Shown here: positions 13,553 through 21,247 of the stretch, one piece after another
How positions within the stretch are numbered: position 1 is the stretch's first letter
Layout of the letters: every line of letters begins with the position of its first letter
DNA from: Treponema sp.
Lineage (GTDB): Bacteria; Spirochaetota; Spirochaetia; Treponematales; Treponemataceae
DNA: 27,414 bases
Direction of reading: 5' to 3'
NCBI GenBank assembly: GCA_016297415.1
Contig: JAEDGQ010000019.1
Location: forward strand, 1-27,414
Position numbers and translations under genes: made by a program
The notes under the pieces: generated by a model
The model's database searches: none
The model's input: only the letters and a program-made list of their open reading frames with translations
Told to the model about the DNA's origin: nothing

Positions 13553-14224
13553 TTATTTTAACACAATATCAACTAATTGACGATAGCTTGAAAAGCTTAT
13601 ATCAGCACCTGGAAGTGAAAGTCCCAGAACTCTCCGCCACCATGGAAGAATATATGCTGTTTTCATTCCAGCATTTTTAGCACCTTCCACATCATATTTA
13701 ACGGAATTTCCAACATAAAGAATCTGTTCCGGATTTACTCCCAGTTTCTGTGCCAGGATTCCAAAAGGATACTTTGAAGGTTTTAATGCACCGGCTTCTT
13801 CTGATCCCAGAATTACATCACAATACTGTTTTACACCCCAGATTTCCCCCTTCTGTTCAGGAGGAAAATCCGAGAGAATTGCAACTTTAAGTCCTGCTTC
13901 CTTAAATTTCTGAAAAGCTTCTGGTACATAATCAAAGCATTTTATTTTGTCAAAATAAGGTTTCATACCATCATAAACCATGCTCTTGATTTTTTGTGCT
14001 GCAACTTCAGAAGAATCGCCTGTAAGCCGGGCAAGATTTCTTGCCTGATATTCATAAAAGTCTGCAAGAGGAGCTGTATGATGAAGAAGCTTTCTAACTT
14101 TGTTGTACTTTAAATAAAAACGAAGATGTTTTAAAAAATGTGGAATGATTCTGCAGTAAAGACTGTGTGAAGCGTAAAGAGTACCATCTATATCAAATGC
14201 AATTGCAGTTATTCCCTGAAACAT
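13553..14224 (-). CDS. HAD-superfamily hydrolase (phosphatase-like)
   Basis: A 223-residue haloacid-dehalogenase-fold hydrolase. Motif I is FDIDGT with nucleophile Asp11 and acid Asp13. A helical cap (about 17-95) is rich in basic and aromatic residues. Motif II is ILSDF, motif III the Lys in GALKPSKYPFG, and motif IV GNSVKYDVEGAKNAGM, with the acidic residue of the metal site. This is subfamily I with a C1 cap, as in phosphoglycolate phosphatase, pyrophosphatase or sugar-phosphatase groups. The substrate cannot be read from sequence. The ATG at 14224 lies 6 nt after a consensus extended -10 and has no Shine-Dalgarno. The transposon-like element at 14271 ends just upstream of this promoter, and the coiled-coil gene follows downstream. 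Confidence 0.88.
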   Translation of the reverse strand: MFQGITAIAFDIDGTLYASHSLYCRIIPHFLKHLRFYLKYNKVRKLLHHTAPLADFYEYQARNLARLTGDSSEVAAQKIKSMVYDGMKPYFDKIKCFDYVPEAFQKFKEAGLKVAILSDFPPEQKGEIWGVKQYCDVILGSEEAGALKPSKYPFGILAQKLGVNPEQILYVGNSVKYDVEGAKNAGMKTAYILPWWRRVLGLSLPGADISFSSYRQLVDIVLK

Positions 14225-14230
14225 TCTTCT

Positions 14231-14239
14231 ATTATAGCA
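14231..14239 (-). promoter_or_regulatory. Extended -10 promoter of the HAD gene, leaderless type
   Basis: On the minus strand TGCTATAAT (14239 to 14231) is followed by AGAAGA and the ATG (14224). It is the same extended -10 as that of the nuclease gene at 580-588, with the same 6-nt gap. The -35 region (14254-14260) is weak. The inverted-repeat element begins 32 nt upstream of the -10. Confidence 0.65.
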
Positions 14240-14270
14240 GATATAAGAAACAGATAAAAGACAGTTTTAT

Positions 14271-14485
14271 AGGGCAAACGCATTATAATATATTCCCTGC
14301 TAAAAATGGCTTCCAGTCGTGAAAACGTCTTGTCGAAACCGCATGCTGGCATGCTACACGCGTTTTGTGCTTGTAACTATATACGTTTGCCGCTCTCGCG
14401 GCAGCACAAAACGAGTGTTTTCGCAAGCCGTTTCACTCCTTTGCGCCATTTTTCAATACAAAATCAGTTATAATGCGTTTGCCCT
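14271..14485. mobile_element. MITE-like element with 18-bp perfect terminal inverted repeats
   Basis: AGGGCAAACGCATTATAA (14271-14288) is repeated inverted as TTATAATGCGTTTGCCCT (14468-14485). Inner pairings continue inward: AAAAATGGC/GCCATTTTT (14302-14310/14445-14453), GTGAAA/TTTCAC, CGTTTTGTGCT/AGCACAAAACG (14361-14371/14403-14413), GCCGC/GCGGC (14389-14393/14398-14402) and a side hairpin GCATG/CATGC (14341-14354). The whole 215 bp can therefore fold as one long hairpin. It has no credible gene. Its first 52 bases recur identically at 27363-27414. A TA precedes GGGC at the left end of both copies, but the right end has TG, so a TA target duplication is not proven. It lies 8 nt after the tonB stop and 47 nt upstream of the HAD start codon. 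Confidence 0.75.
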
Positions 14486-14493
14486 GACCAGTT

Positions 14494-15540
14494 TTACTTT
14501 CTTGTAATTTTGTATTCAAAAACGCCTTTAACGTCAGCACCGCCTGATACTTCATTAAAGCGCCAGGTTCTTACAACGGCAGAAATTTCACTTTGAACAA
14601 CAGGTTTTACAAGGGATTCTGGAGTAATACGAATACTGTTAATATCAACCCGTCCATTTGCCTTTACTGTAAATGTAATATTTAAATCCATTGAACTGAA
14701 AATCTGAGCCTGAGCTTCAGGAGAAAGAGGAATGCTTAAATCTTTTGGTTCAATCAGATATCTTCCGCTTCCATCTGACATGTATAAAGCAGGTCTTCCG
14801 TCCGGTGAACTTGCCTGTTTTGCGCTGGAAGTTGCTGTTATTCCGTTTCCCACAAATGTTCCTGCATTTGATGCAGTAATTTTCCCGAGAGCAGCATTTG
14901 TTCCAGAAGAAGCTTTTTGTCCCGCTTTATTTAAAGAAGAGGCAGAAACTCCGGAACTGTTTTTTTCTGAGGCTGAAGTTGCTGCACTTCCAGAAAGGGC
15001 ATCAACAGTTCTAACCGGTGCTGTCTGACTTGAAACAGATGAAGAATCAGAACTTTCCTCTTCCACTTCGTCCATCTGGCTCCAGTCAAAAACCTTTTTG
15101 GCTTTAGGTTTTGCATTCATTTCTGCTATAGAATCATCTACGCTTTTTGCAAGTTTCTGAGGTGCCGGTGATGCTGTTTTAGCAGGCTTCGAAGGAGCTT
15201 TAGCCCCTGGCTTTGATACTGGCTTTTCAGCAGACTTTGGCTGAGGCTTACTCTGTAAAGAAGATGGAGATTTAGTTTCCTGAGGCTTTGAGGCAGACTG
15301 AGTGGCTGCTTGAGTCTGAGAAGAAGGAACAGCAGCTTTTTCGCCGGCTTCTGGAGGAGCAGCATCTTTTCTTTCTGCTATTTTTGGAGTGGCTGGTGCA
15401 TCAATGAGAATTTTTACGGTTTTATAGACTTTTGGTCTGGACCCGCCGGAAAGTCCCGCCGCAAGAAAGAGGAGTAACCAGACTAACAAAGTTCCGCCGG
15501 CAGCATAACTGTTACTGCGGCGATGATTCAGCTCTTTCAT
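14494..15540 (-). CDS. tonB: TonB-like energy transducer
   Basis: A 348-residue protein with a basic N-terminus, one transmembrane helix (about 13-32, GGTLLVWLLLFLAAGL), and a long Pro/Lys/Ala/Ser-rich periplasm-spanning linker (about 45-260). A C-terminal TonB-like domain (about 275-346) shows the pattern ITFTVKANGRVDINSIRI and the conserved VVRTWRFNE. TonB carries proton-motive force from ExbBD to outer-membrane partners. The linker is unusually Ser/Ala-rich in its second half and contains an acidic stretch (DEVEEESSDSSS). The start codon follows the exbD stop directly (TAA then ATG), so translation is coupled. It is the last gene of the six-gene envelope operon, and the MITE-like element follows the stop. 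Confidence 0.88.
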   Translation of the reverse strand: MKELNHRRSNSYAAGGTLLVWLLLFLAAGLSGGSRPKVYKTVKILIDAPATPKIAERKDAAPPEAGEKAAVPSSQTQAATQSASKPQETKSPSSLQSKPQPKSAEKPVSKPGAKAPSKPAKTASPAPQKLAKSVDDSIAEMNAKPKAKKVFDWSQMDEVEEESSDSSSVSSQTAPVRTVDALSGSAATSASEKNSSGVSASSLNKAGQKASSGTNAALGKITASNAGTFVGNGITATSSAKQASSPDGRPALYMSDGSGRYLIEPKDLSIPLSPEAQAQIFSSMDLNITFTVKANGRVDINSIRITPESLVKPVVQSEISAVVRTWRFNEVSGGADVKGVFEYKITRK

Positions 15541-15945
15541 TTAATCCAGAGTCCTTAAATTTACAGCGGCAAAACCGTTTTTTCTCAGCACATCAAAAAG
15601 CTTAACGATAGTACCATTAGTTACTTTTTCGTCAGCTTCCAGTGTTACAGGATAGTCTTCTCTTTTTTTTCCTTCTGTATCAAAAACTGCAAGTTTTGAA
15701 TCCAGGGTTTTAAAAGTTACAGCTTCATCGTTCATCCAGAGTTTTCCAGAAGAATCAGCAGTAATAGTAATGGAAGCAATAGCTTCAGACTGAGAAGTTT
15801 CACTAACAGGAAGGTTTACGCTGATTCCTGGCAAAACTGCAAATGTGGTTGAAACGAGAAAGAAAAGAATAAGCTGAAATACAACATCAATCATTGGAGT
15901 AAGATCTGCTCCAGTATTGAAGTTACGTCTTCTTCTGATTTTCAT
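15541..15945 (-). CDS. exbD: ExbD/TolR-family proton channel subunit
   Basis: A 134-residue protein with a basic cytoplasmic N-terminus (KIRRRRNF), one transmembrane helix (about 18-40), and a small periplasmic domain. The helix carries the essential proton-carrying Asp20 in LTPMIDVVFQLILFF, the family signature. With ExbB it forms the inner-membrane motor. The start overlaps the exbB stop by one base (TAATG) and the stop abuts the tonB start, so the three genes are tightly coupled. The periplasmic part is of normal length for ExbD. Confidence 0.93.
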   Translation of the reverse strand: MKIRRRRNFNTGADLTPMIDVVFQLILFFLVSTTFAVLPGISVNLPVSETSQSEAIASITITADSSGKLWMNDEAVTFKTLDSKLAVFDTEGKKREDYPVTLEADEKVTNGTIVKLFDVLRKNGFAAVNLRTLD

Positions 15946-16553
15946 TAAAGTTTTCCTGTAAGAATTAATAATACTTCAGTAACAGAAGATTCCAGAGCTG
16001 CAATTTCTTTATTAACACGACGGGTAAAGTAATTTGAAAAAATCATTGAAGGAATAGCAACAAAAAGTCCGGCAGCAGTTGTAACAAGAGCTTCCGCAAT
16101 AGCACCGGCTAATACTGCAGGATTTCCCATTGAAGCTCCGGCACCTAAAACACCAAAAGCTTTAATGTTGCCGGTAACAGTACCAAATAGTCCCAGAAGT
16201 GTTGAAATATTTGCAATTGTTCCTAAGAGAGTAAGATAATGTTCATACTGTGGAATAACTGCATCAATTTCTGCATCTACAACTTTTTCAAGATGAACTT
16301 CATCAAGCTGCCTCATTTCAAGAGCTTTTTTTACTACCTGAGCATAAGGAGTGCCTGAAGCATTGCACAAAGATTCTGCTGTTGAATAATTTTTGCTTTT
16401 GAGAGCTTCTCCCATACTTTTCTTTAAGATTTCATCATTCTTTTTTACATTTGCAAAATAAATACAGCGTTCAATAATAATGAATGTTGCTGCAATTCCA
16501 CAAAGCAGAATTGGAATAATAAGAATTCCACCAGATTTTAATAAATCCCACAT
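15945..16553 (-). CDS. exbB: ExbB/TolQ/MotA-family proton channel subunit
   Basis: A 202-residue inner-membrane protein with three transmembrane helices (about 9-31, 105-130 and 150-178) and the long cytoplasmic loop between the first two, as in ExbB and TolQ. The signature is the second-helix region LLGLFGTVTGNIKAF followed by ALVTTAAGLFVAIPSMI. It forms the stator ring around ExbD. GGGAG with a 6-nt gap precedes the ATG. The presence of a TonB rather than a TolA next to it favours the ExbB name, but in this family ExbB and TolQ are hard to tell apart. Confidence 0.92.
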   Translation of the reverse strand: MWDLLKSGGILIIPILLCGIAATFIIIERCIYFANVKKNDEILKKSMGEALKSKNYSTAESLCNASGTPYAQVVKKALEMRQLDEVHLEKVVDAEIDAVIPQYEHYLTLLGTIANISTLLGLFGTVTGNIKAFGVLGAGASMGNPAVLAGAIAEALVTTAAGLFVAIPSMIFSNYFTRRVNKEIAALESSVTEVLLILTGKL

Positions 16554-16576
16554 ATTAATCTCCCGAATTTTTTCTT

Positions 16577-18253
16577 CTAAAACTGAAACTTTACAAGAGC
16601 CGAAAGGTTACCGCTTTTTTCTTTATAAACTGAATGAGCGAATGTTCTTGTTTTGTTTGTGCACAATTTTATTACATCTTTTACATCCAGAGCAAGGCGC
16701 ATAGAATTGCTGACTCTTACAGCACCACTTATTCCTAAATCTGGAACTTTATCATCATCACTTTCAACAGCCTGTTTTACATAAGCTTCAATATTCCATG
16801 ATGCATCCTTACTTAAATACATGGCACTGGCAGTAATTGTATGCTTTTTTTCCAGAACAGGCACATCAATCCAGAAGGCTTTCCATTCAGAATAAACCTT
16901 AACCTGACCAAGATTTACAGTTCCTGCAATTTTTGTATTTAAATCAGTTCTGTTTTTCTGTTCAGCCATGTAAAAACCGGACTTTGCTATAGCACCTTCA
17001 TAATCAGGTGCCCAGATTCCCTTATCAAAAGCTGTTTTATAAAAATTTCCGTCAATATTAAGGCGTACCAGATCTTTTACAGGAACAACAAGTCTTACAG
17101 TTCCATACCAGTCTGTAGATTCCACAGGAATTGCAGGACAAGATGTATAAGAGTACATGCTTTCAATTTTTCCAATTGTGTTCTGAGCAGAAATACAACC
17201 ACCTTCAACTGCAAAAAGTGCCGGTACATTGTTACCATCGGCAGAAAACTTATAATGGATTCCAAGAGTAAACGGCACAATAACAGGGTTACTTCCTGTA
17301 GCAGTTCCAGTTACGGCTGATGCATTTCCCCAGATTTTGAAAGAAGAATTTTCCCAGCTTGAATCAATTTTAAATTCAACTCTGTGGCTGCTTTCTTTAC
17401 TTGAAGAACCATGGGCTTTTTCCAGAGTTTCGGATTTTTTTAAATTAAGGGATGTATCGTAATCTGTATTAAAGGCAATTCTGAATCCATTATTATTCCA
17501 GCCGAAACCCAGACCAGGATTTAAGCTTAAAATATTTGCGCTTTTTTCCCAGGAATCTGCAGGAGGCAGGGCACCTTTATATGTAGTTCCATAACGGTTG
17601 TAAAAATCACCGCCAGCCTTTACATTAAAAAACATTCCGTTTGTAAAGAACCAGTCACCTTCATATTTACCGGCAATTGAGTGATATACAGTATCTGTAC
17701 AGCTTTCTGATTTTGACTGAAGACCTCTGTCTGTCATTTTGTATCTGCCGGAAAATTTATTTTTGTTTTTCTGGGAGAGAAATTCCTTTACTGCATCAAC
17801 TTCTGTATTCCGTTCAAAAAAGCCGTTTTCTGGATTTTTATTTCCAAAACCTTCAAAAGATTCATGATAAAAATTAATGCTGAAAGGAGCATTTCCCAGA
17901 GATCTGTAAATTGAAAAATCACCGAGAAAGTTAAACGGGAATCCACCACCTATACGACCTTCAGCAAAAACAGTTTTTTTCCATGGCGATAAAACCTTAA
18001 AAGAAGACCGAGCAACATTCTGGGTATTAACCTGATTCATTTCCGGAAGTTCCAGCTCCGAAGAAGATGTGTCCGGTAAAATTTCTTTATAATCAGGAAC
18101 AGCTTCTTTTCCGGCTTTAATCGATTCTCCTGAAACAACAGTTGTTACTTCTGGAAGTTCGATTGCCTCTTCCTGCTGCAGGGCATCAGAAGTCTGTGCA
18201 AAAAGTTCTGCAGCAAAGAGTACTGCTGTCAAAAATACTACTGTCTTTTTCAT
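16577..18253 (-). CDS. Putative outer-membrane beta-barrel protein, TonB-box-like N-terminus
   Basis: A 558-residue exported protein with a signal peptide (about 1-19, ELFA before Q). A short mature N-terminus contains IELPEVTTVVSGESI (31-45), similar in style to TonB boxes. The rest, from about residue 85, is alternating aromatic/polar strands with frequent Gly, Trp and Tyr, ending in a C-terminal strand LSALVKFQF with a terminal Phe, as outer-membrane barrels do. I see no plug domain between the box-like segment and the barrel, so it is not a standard TonB-dependent receptor. I recognise no named family. AGGA lies about 7 nt before the ATG. It sits 18 nt after the TPR gene and 23 nt before exbB, so it is probably the outer-membrane client of this ExbBD-TonB set. 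Confidence 0.72.
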   Translation of the reverse strand: MKKTVVFLTAVLFAAELFAQTSDALQQEEAIELPEVTTVVSGESIKAGKEAVPDYKEILPDTSSSELELPEMNQVNTQNVARSSFKVLSPWKKTVFAEGRIGGGFPFNFLGDFSIYRSLGNAPFSINFYHESFEGFGNKNPENGFFERNTEVDAVKEFLSQKNKNKFSGRYKMTDRGLQSKSESCTDTVYHSIAGKYEGDWFFTNGMFFNVKAGGDFYNRYGTTYKGALPPADSWEKSANILSLNPGLGFGWNNNGFRIAFNTDYDTSLNLKKSETLEKAHGSSSKESSHRVEFKIDSSWENSSFKIWGNASAVTGTATGSNPVIVPFTLGIHYKFSADGNNVPALFAVEGGCISAQNTIGKIESMYSYTSCPAIPVESTDWYGTVRLVVPVKDLVRLNIDGNFYKTAFDKGIWAPDYEGAIAKSGFYMAEQKNRTDLNTKIAGTVNLGQVKVYSEWKAFWIDVPVLEKKHTITASAMYLSKDASWNIEAYVKQAVESDDDKVPDLGISGAVRVSNSMRLALDVKDVIKLCTNKTRTFAHSVYKEKSGNLSALVKFQF

Positions 18254-18271
18254 ATATCTGTCCTTTTCTCC

Positions 18272-21205
18272 CTATCTGATTAATTTTTCAGCTTCTTTTA
18301 CATATATACTGTCAGGATAAAGCTGTTTCAGAGTTTCTGCAGTTGCTTTAGCATCACCTTTTTTTCCTGCAGCATCAAAAGCTTCTGCTGCACTATACAG
18401 CGACCTTGCAGCTTCTTCATTCATACCTGCCTTACGGAAACCTACAGTTGCCTCCAGATATTCTTCTGCACTCTTCTGATTTTTTCCCTGTCCACGGTGA
18501 ATTTTTCCAAGAACTGTATAATTTTTTCCAAGCAGCAGACTTTCTTCCGGGTTTTCTTCTTTTTTAAGATTTTTTATTATTTCCAGAGAAATCTTTTCTG
18601 CTTCATCCCAGTCAGACTGAACTTCACTGTAAGTTAAGGCCAGTTCTGTTCCAGTTATGCGTCCTTCTTTTGTAGAAGCACCCCCTGCATTTTTATAATC
18701 ATTAAGGTTTTTGTAAGTAATCCTGTCAGCTCCACTGGCAAGAGAACGAAGTTCCTGAACAGTCTGTCTCATACCGTCTTTTCCAGCCTGTTCCGCATTT
18801 TCATCAATCATCTTTACAGCCATATTAAGAGCACCCTTGTAATCACCAAACTGACGGTAAAGTTCCACCAGGTTTTTCTGAGCACCATATCTGTATGTAG
18901 ACTTTTCCGGATTTGATACAACCTGCTCAAAATAGAGAGAAGCTTTTTCATTCTTACCGGTTTTGATATAACAGTCCCCTGCAAAATAGGAAGCAGCAAT
19001 ACTGAACTGCCCGCCAAAATACTGGTTCAAATATTCTTCAAAACATTCAATTGCTTTATTCCAGTCTTCAATTGTGTAATAAAGTTCACCGCGACGGTAA
19101 GCTGCTTCTTCGGCTAGAGCTTTTGCATTCCTGTCATCTGCAAGCTGGCGGTACATATTATCAGCCTGAACATAATCATTTTTATAAATGTAAGTTTTTG
19201 CACTGATATATCTGCACAAATATGAAAATTCATTCCGTCCGGATGTGTATGGCTTTAACACATTAAGGGCATCATCAAAACGGCCGCAGTCAGAATAGAT
19301 ACCTGAAAGAACAAGAATACTATCCTGTTTCTGGGCTTCAGTTCTGGAAGATTCCAGGGCTTTTAATCCCATAAGGACTGCCTCGTTTAACTTTCCAGCC
19401 TGAACTGCTGACCGACCTGCAGTAACGCAGGCATCCCACAACAGTGCATCTGAAGCACCAAGTGCAGTATATGCATAAAGATTTGAATAAGCTTCCTTGT
19501 ATTCCCCCAGCTGATATTCTGAATAGCCAAGATAAAACCGGCTGTAATTAACATACTTTGCATCAAGAGATTTATTCACTTTTTCTGACTCTGAGAGAAC
19601 TTTTGTAAAACTGATTTTTGCCAGTTCCCAGTTTTCTTTGTTAAAATAAGCCAGTCCCTTCAGATATTCTGCCTCTGCTCCCTGTACCATAAAAGGCTGC
19701 TGTATAATTGTTGAATAACGGCCTTCAATAAGCAGGGTTCTATAATAATCCAGCACAACGTTACTGTTACTTTCAGGTTTTTCTGAAAGTTTTCTGTAAA
19801 GCAGTTCCGCTTCTGAAGTTTTTCCTGTTTTGGCCAGACAATTTGCTTTTATAAGAACAAAATTGTCATCTTCATATTTTCCATTTTCGATTATTTTCAA
19901 TGCTTCCGAATATTTTCCCTGTTTCTGCAGTGCAAGAGCATTCCAGTATGAAGCATTTTTTCTGATTGAATCACTTTGAGGTTTTTCAAGAACTTTTGAA
20001 GAATACTTTAAGCTTTCATCCCATTTACCGCAAAAAGCTGAATAACGGGAAAGACCGCATTGAAATGCCTGATAATAAAGTGATTCCGAATTAACGCAAA
20101 GTTCTTTTTCAAAATCTTTTAAGGAATTATAAGCCTGCAAAGATGCTTCAGACTGTTCTTTTTTTGATGTAATAAAATCAATTTCTGTTACATAAAGAGC
20201 CCGGATCTGAGAAAGTTCCTGACTTGAATCTCTTTCAGCATTTTTAAAATAATCATGGGACTTTGTGTAGTTTTTTGAATTGAAGGCATCAACTGCAAGT
20301 CGTGTCCAGAATTCACTTACAAGCTGAGGATATGAAACAAGTCTGTTCTGAGCTTTTAAAATTACACTGCCCGGTTCTTCCCTGACCTGAGCCTGATATT
20401 CGCTGGAAACAGAATAGGCTTTTTCCATAGCACAGGCTGCAAGACTTTCCGGACCTTCTGCAAGAACAGTACAATAATTTTTGTATGCTTCGCTGTATTT
20501 TTTTTCCTGTACAAGAGCATCTCCTTTAAGAAGGAGAATTCTGTATTTTACTTCGTTTCCTAATGACTTTTTTTCAAGTTTTTCCCCATATTCAACAGCT
20601 TTTTCAGAAAGACCACCTTTTATACAGCTTTCCATAAAAAAAACTGAAGTTTCTTCATATTCATCTTTTGAAAATAACGCTCCATTTTGAAGAACAAACT
20701 CAAAACAAGAAACTGCATCTTTATTATTTCCAAGTTCTTTTTCAGATTTTCCAGTCCAAAGAATTGAAGCTCCATAAAAACGGGCTTCTGGAGAATTTCT
20801 GTTTTTTGAAAATGCTTTTTTTGAAAGGGCCGCGGATTTTTTAAAGAAAACTAGGGCTTCATCTTTTTTATTCAGGTCGTATAAAGCTCTTCCTGTCCAG
20901 TAGTAATTCATTGCAAGAAGTTCTTCATTTTCTTCTACAAAAGGAAGTGCTTCTTTAAGGCATTCTAATGAATCAGAAATACGCCCCATTTTATAGAGGC
21001 TTTCACCTTTATAAACGCCTGCTTTTCCTGTAAAAACTGAAGACTGGGTTGAAAGAATTATATCTGCATATCTGACAACGCCAGGATAAAAACCACAGTT
21101 CCATGCTGTCATCATTTCTGAGTTGGCTGAAACTTCATCTGCACCGGCGGCAAAAAGGTTAAGTGAACATAATGCTATAGCGGCTGTAACAACAATTTTT
21201 TTCAT
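18272..21205 (-). CDS. Large exported tetratricopeptide-repeat protein
   Basis: A 977-residue protein with a signal peptide (about 1-20, LNLFAA). It is filled with TPR-type helix pairs, for example YYWTGRALYDLNKKDEALVF, RGELYYTIEDWNKAIECFEE, SYFAGDCYIKTGKNEKASLY and NLVELYRQFGDYKGALNM. The C-terminal end (LKQLYPDSIYVKEAEKLI) resembles the last repeats of CpoB/YbgF-type periplasmic proteins. It is likely a periplasmic scaffold for protein-protein contacts. GGAG with a 7-nt gap precedes the ATG. It is 42 nt after the upstream exported protein and 18 nt before the barrel gene. In Tol systems CpoB links envelope energisation with cell-wall synthesis, so a comparable coupling role is possible but unproven. 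Confidence 0.85.
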   Translation of the reverse strand: MKKIVVTAAIALCSLNLFAAGADEVSANSEMMTAWNCGFYPGVVRYADIILSTQSSVFTGKAGVYKGESLYKMGRISDSLECLKEALPFVEENEELLAMNYYWTGRALYDLNKKDEALVFFKKSAALSKKAFSKNRNSPEARFYGASILWTGKSEKELGNNKDAVSCFEFVLQNGALFSKDEYEETSVFFMESCIKGGLSEKAVEYGEKLEKKSLGNEVKYRILLLKGDALVQEKKYSEAYKNYCTVLAEGPESLAACAMEKAYSVSSEYQAQVREEPGSVILKAQNRLVSYPQLVSEFWTRLAVDAFNSKNYTKSHDYFKNAERDSSQELSQIRALYVTEIDFITSKKEQSEASLQAYNSLKDFEKELCVNSESLYYQAFQCGLSRYSAFCGKWDESLKYSSKVLEKPQSDSIRKNASYWNALALQKQGKYSEALKIIENGKYEDDNFVLIKANCLAKTGKTSEAELLYRKLSEKPESNSNVVLDYYRTLLIEGRYSTIIQQPFMVQGAEAEYLKGLAYFNKENWELAKISFTKVLSESEKVNKSLDAKYVNYSRFYLGYSEYQLGEYKEAYSNLYAYTALGASDALLWDACVTAGRSAVQAGKLNEAVLMGLKALESSRTEAQKQDSILVLSGIYSDCGRFDDALNVLKPYTSGRNEFSYLCRYISAKTYIYKNDYVQADNMYRQLADDRNAKALAEEAAYRRGELYYTIEDWNKAIECFEEYLNQYFGGQFSIAASYFAGDCYIKTGKNEKASLYFEQVVSNPEKSTYRYGAQKNLVELYRQFGDYKGALNMAVKMIDENAEQAGKDGMRQTVQELRSLASGADRITYKNLNDYKNAGGASTKEGRITGTELALTYSEVQSDWDEAEKISLEIIKNLKKEENPEESLLLGKNYTVLGKIHRGQGKNQKSAEEYLEATVGFRKAGMNEEAARSLYSAAEAFDAAGKKGDAKATAETLKQLYPDSIYVKEAEKLIR

Positions 21206-21247
21206 TATTCAACTCCATTCAGCAGATAAAAACTGTAACAAACGGAA

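Noticed and set aside
14319..14507. 62-codon plus-strand reading frame inside the hairpin element
   Set aside because: It lies wholly in the inverted-repeat element, has no ribosome site and its sequence looks random; it is more likely a by-product of the palindrome.
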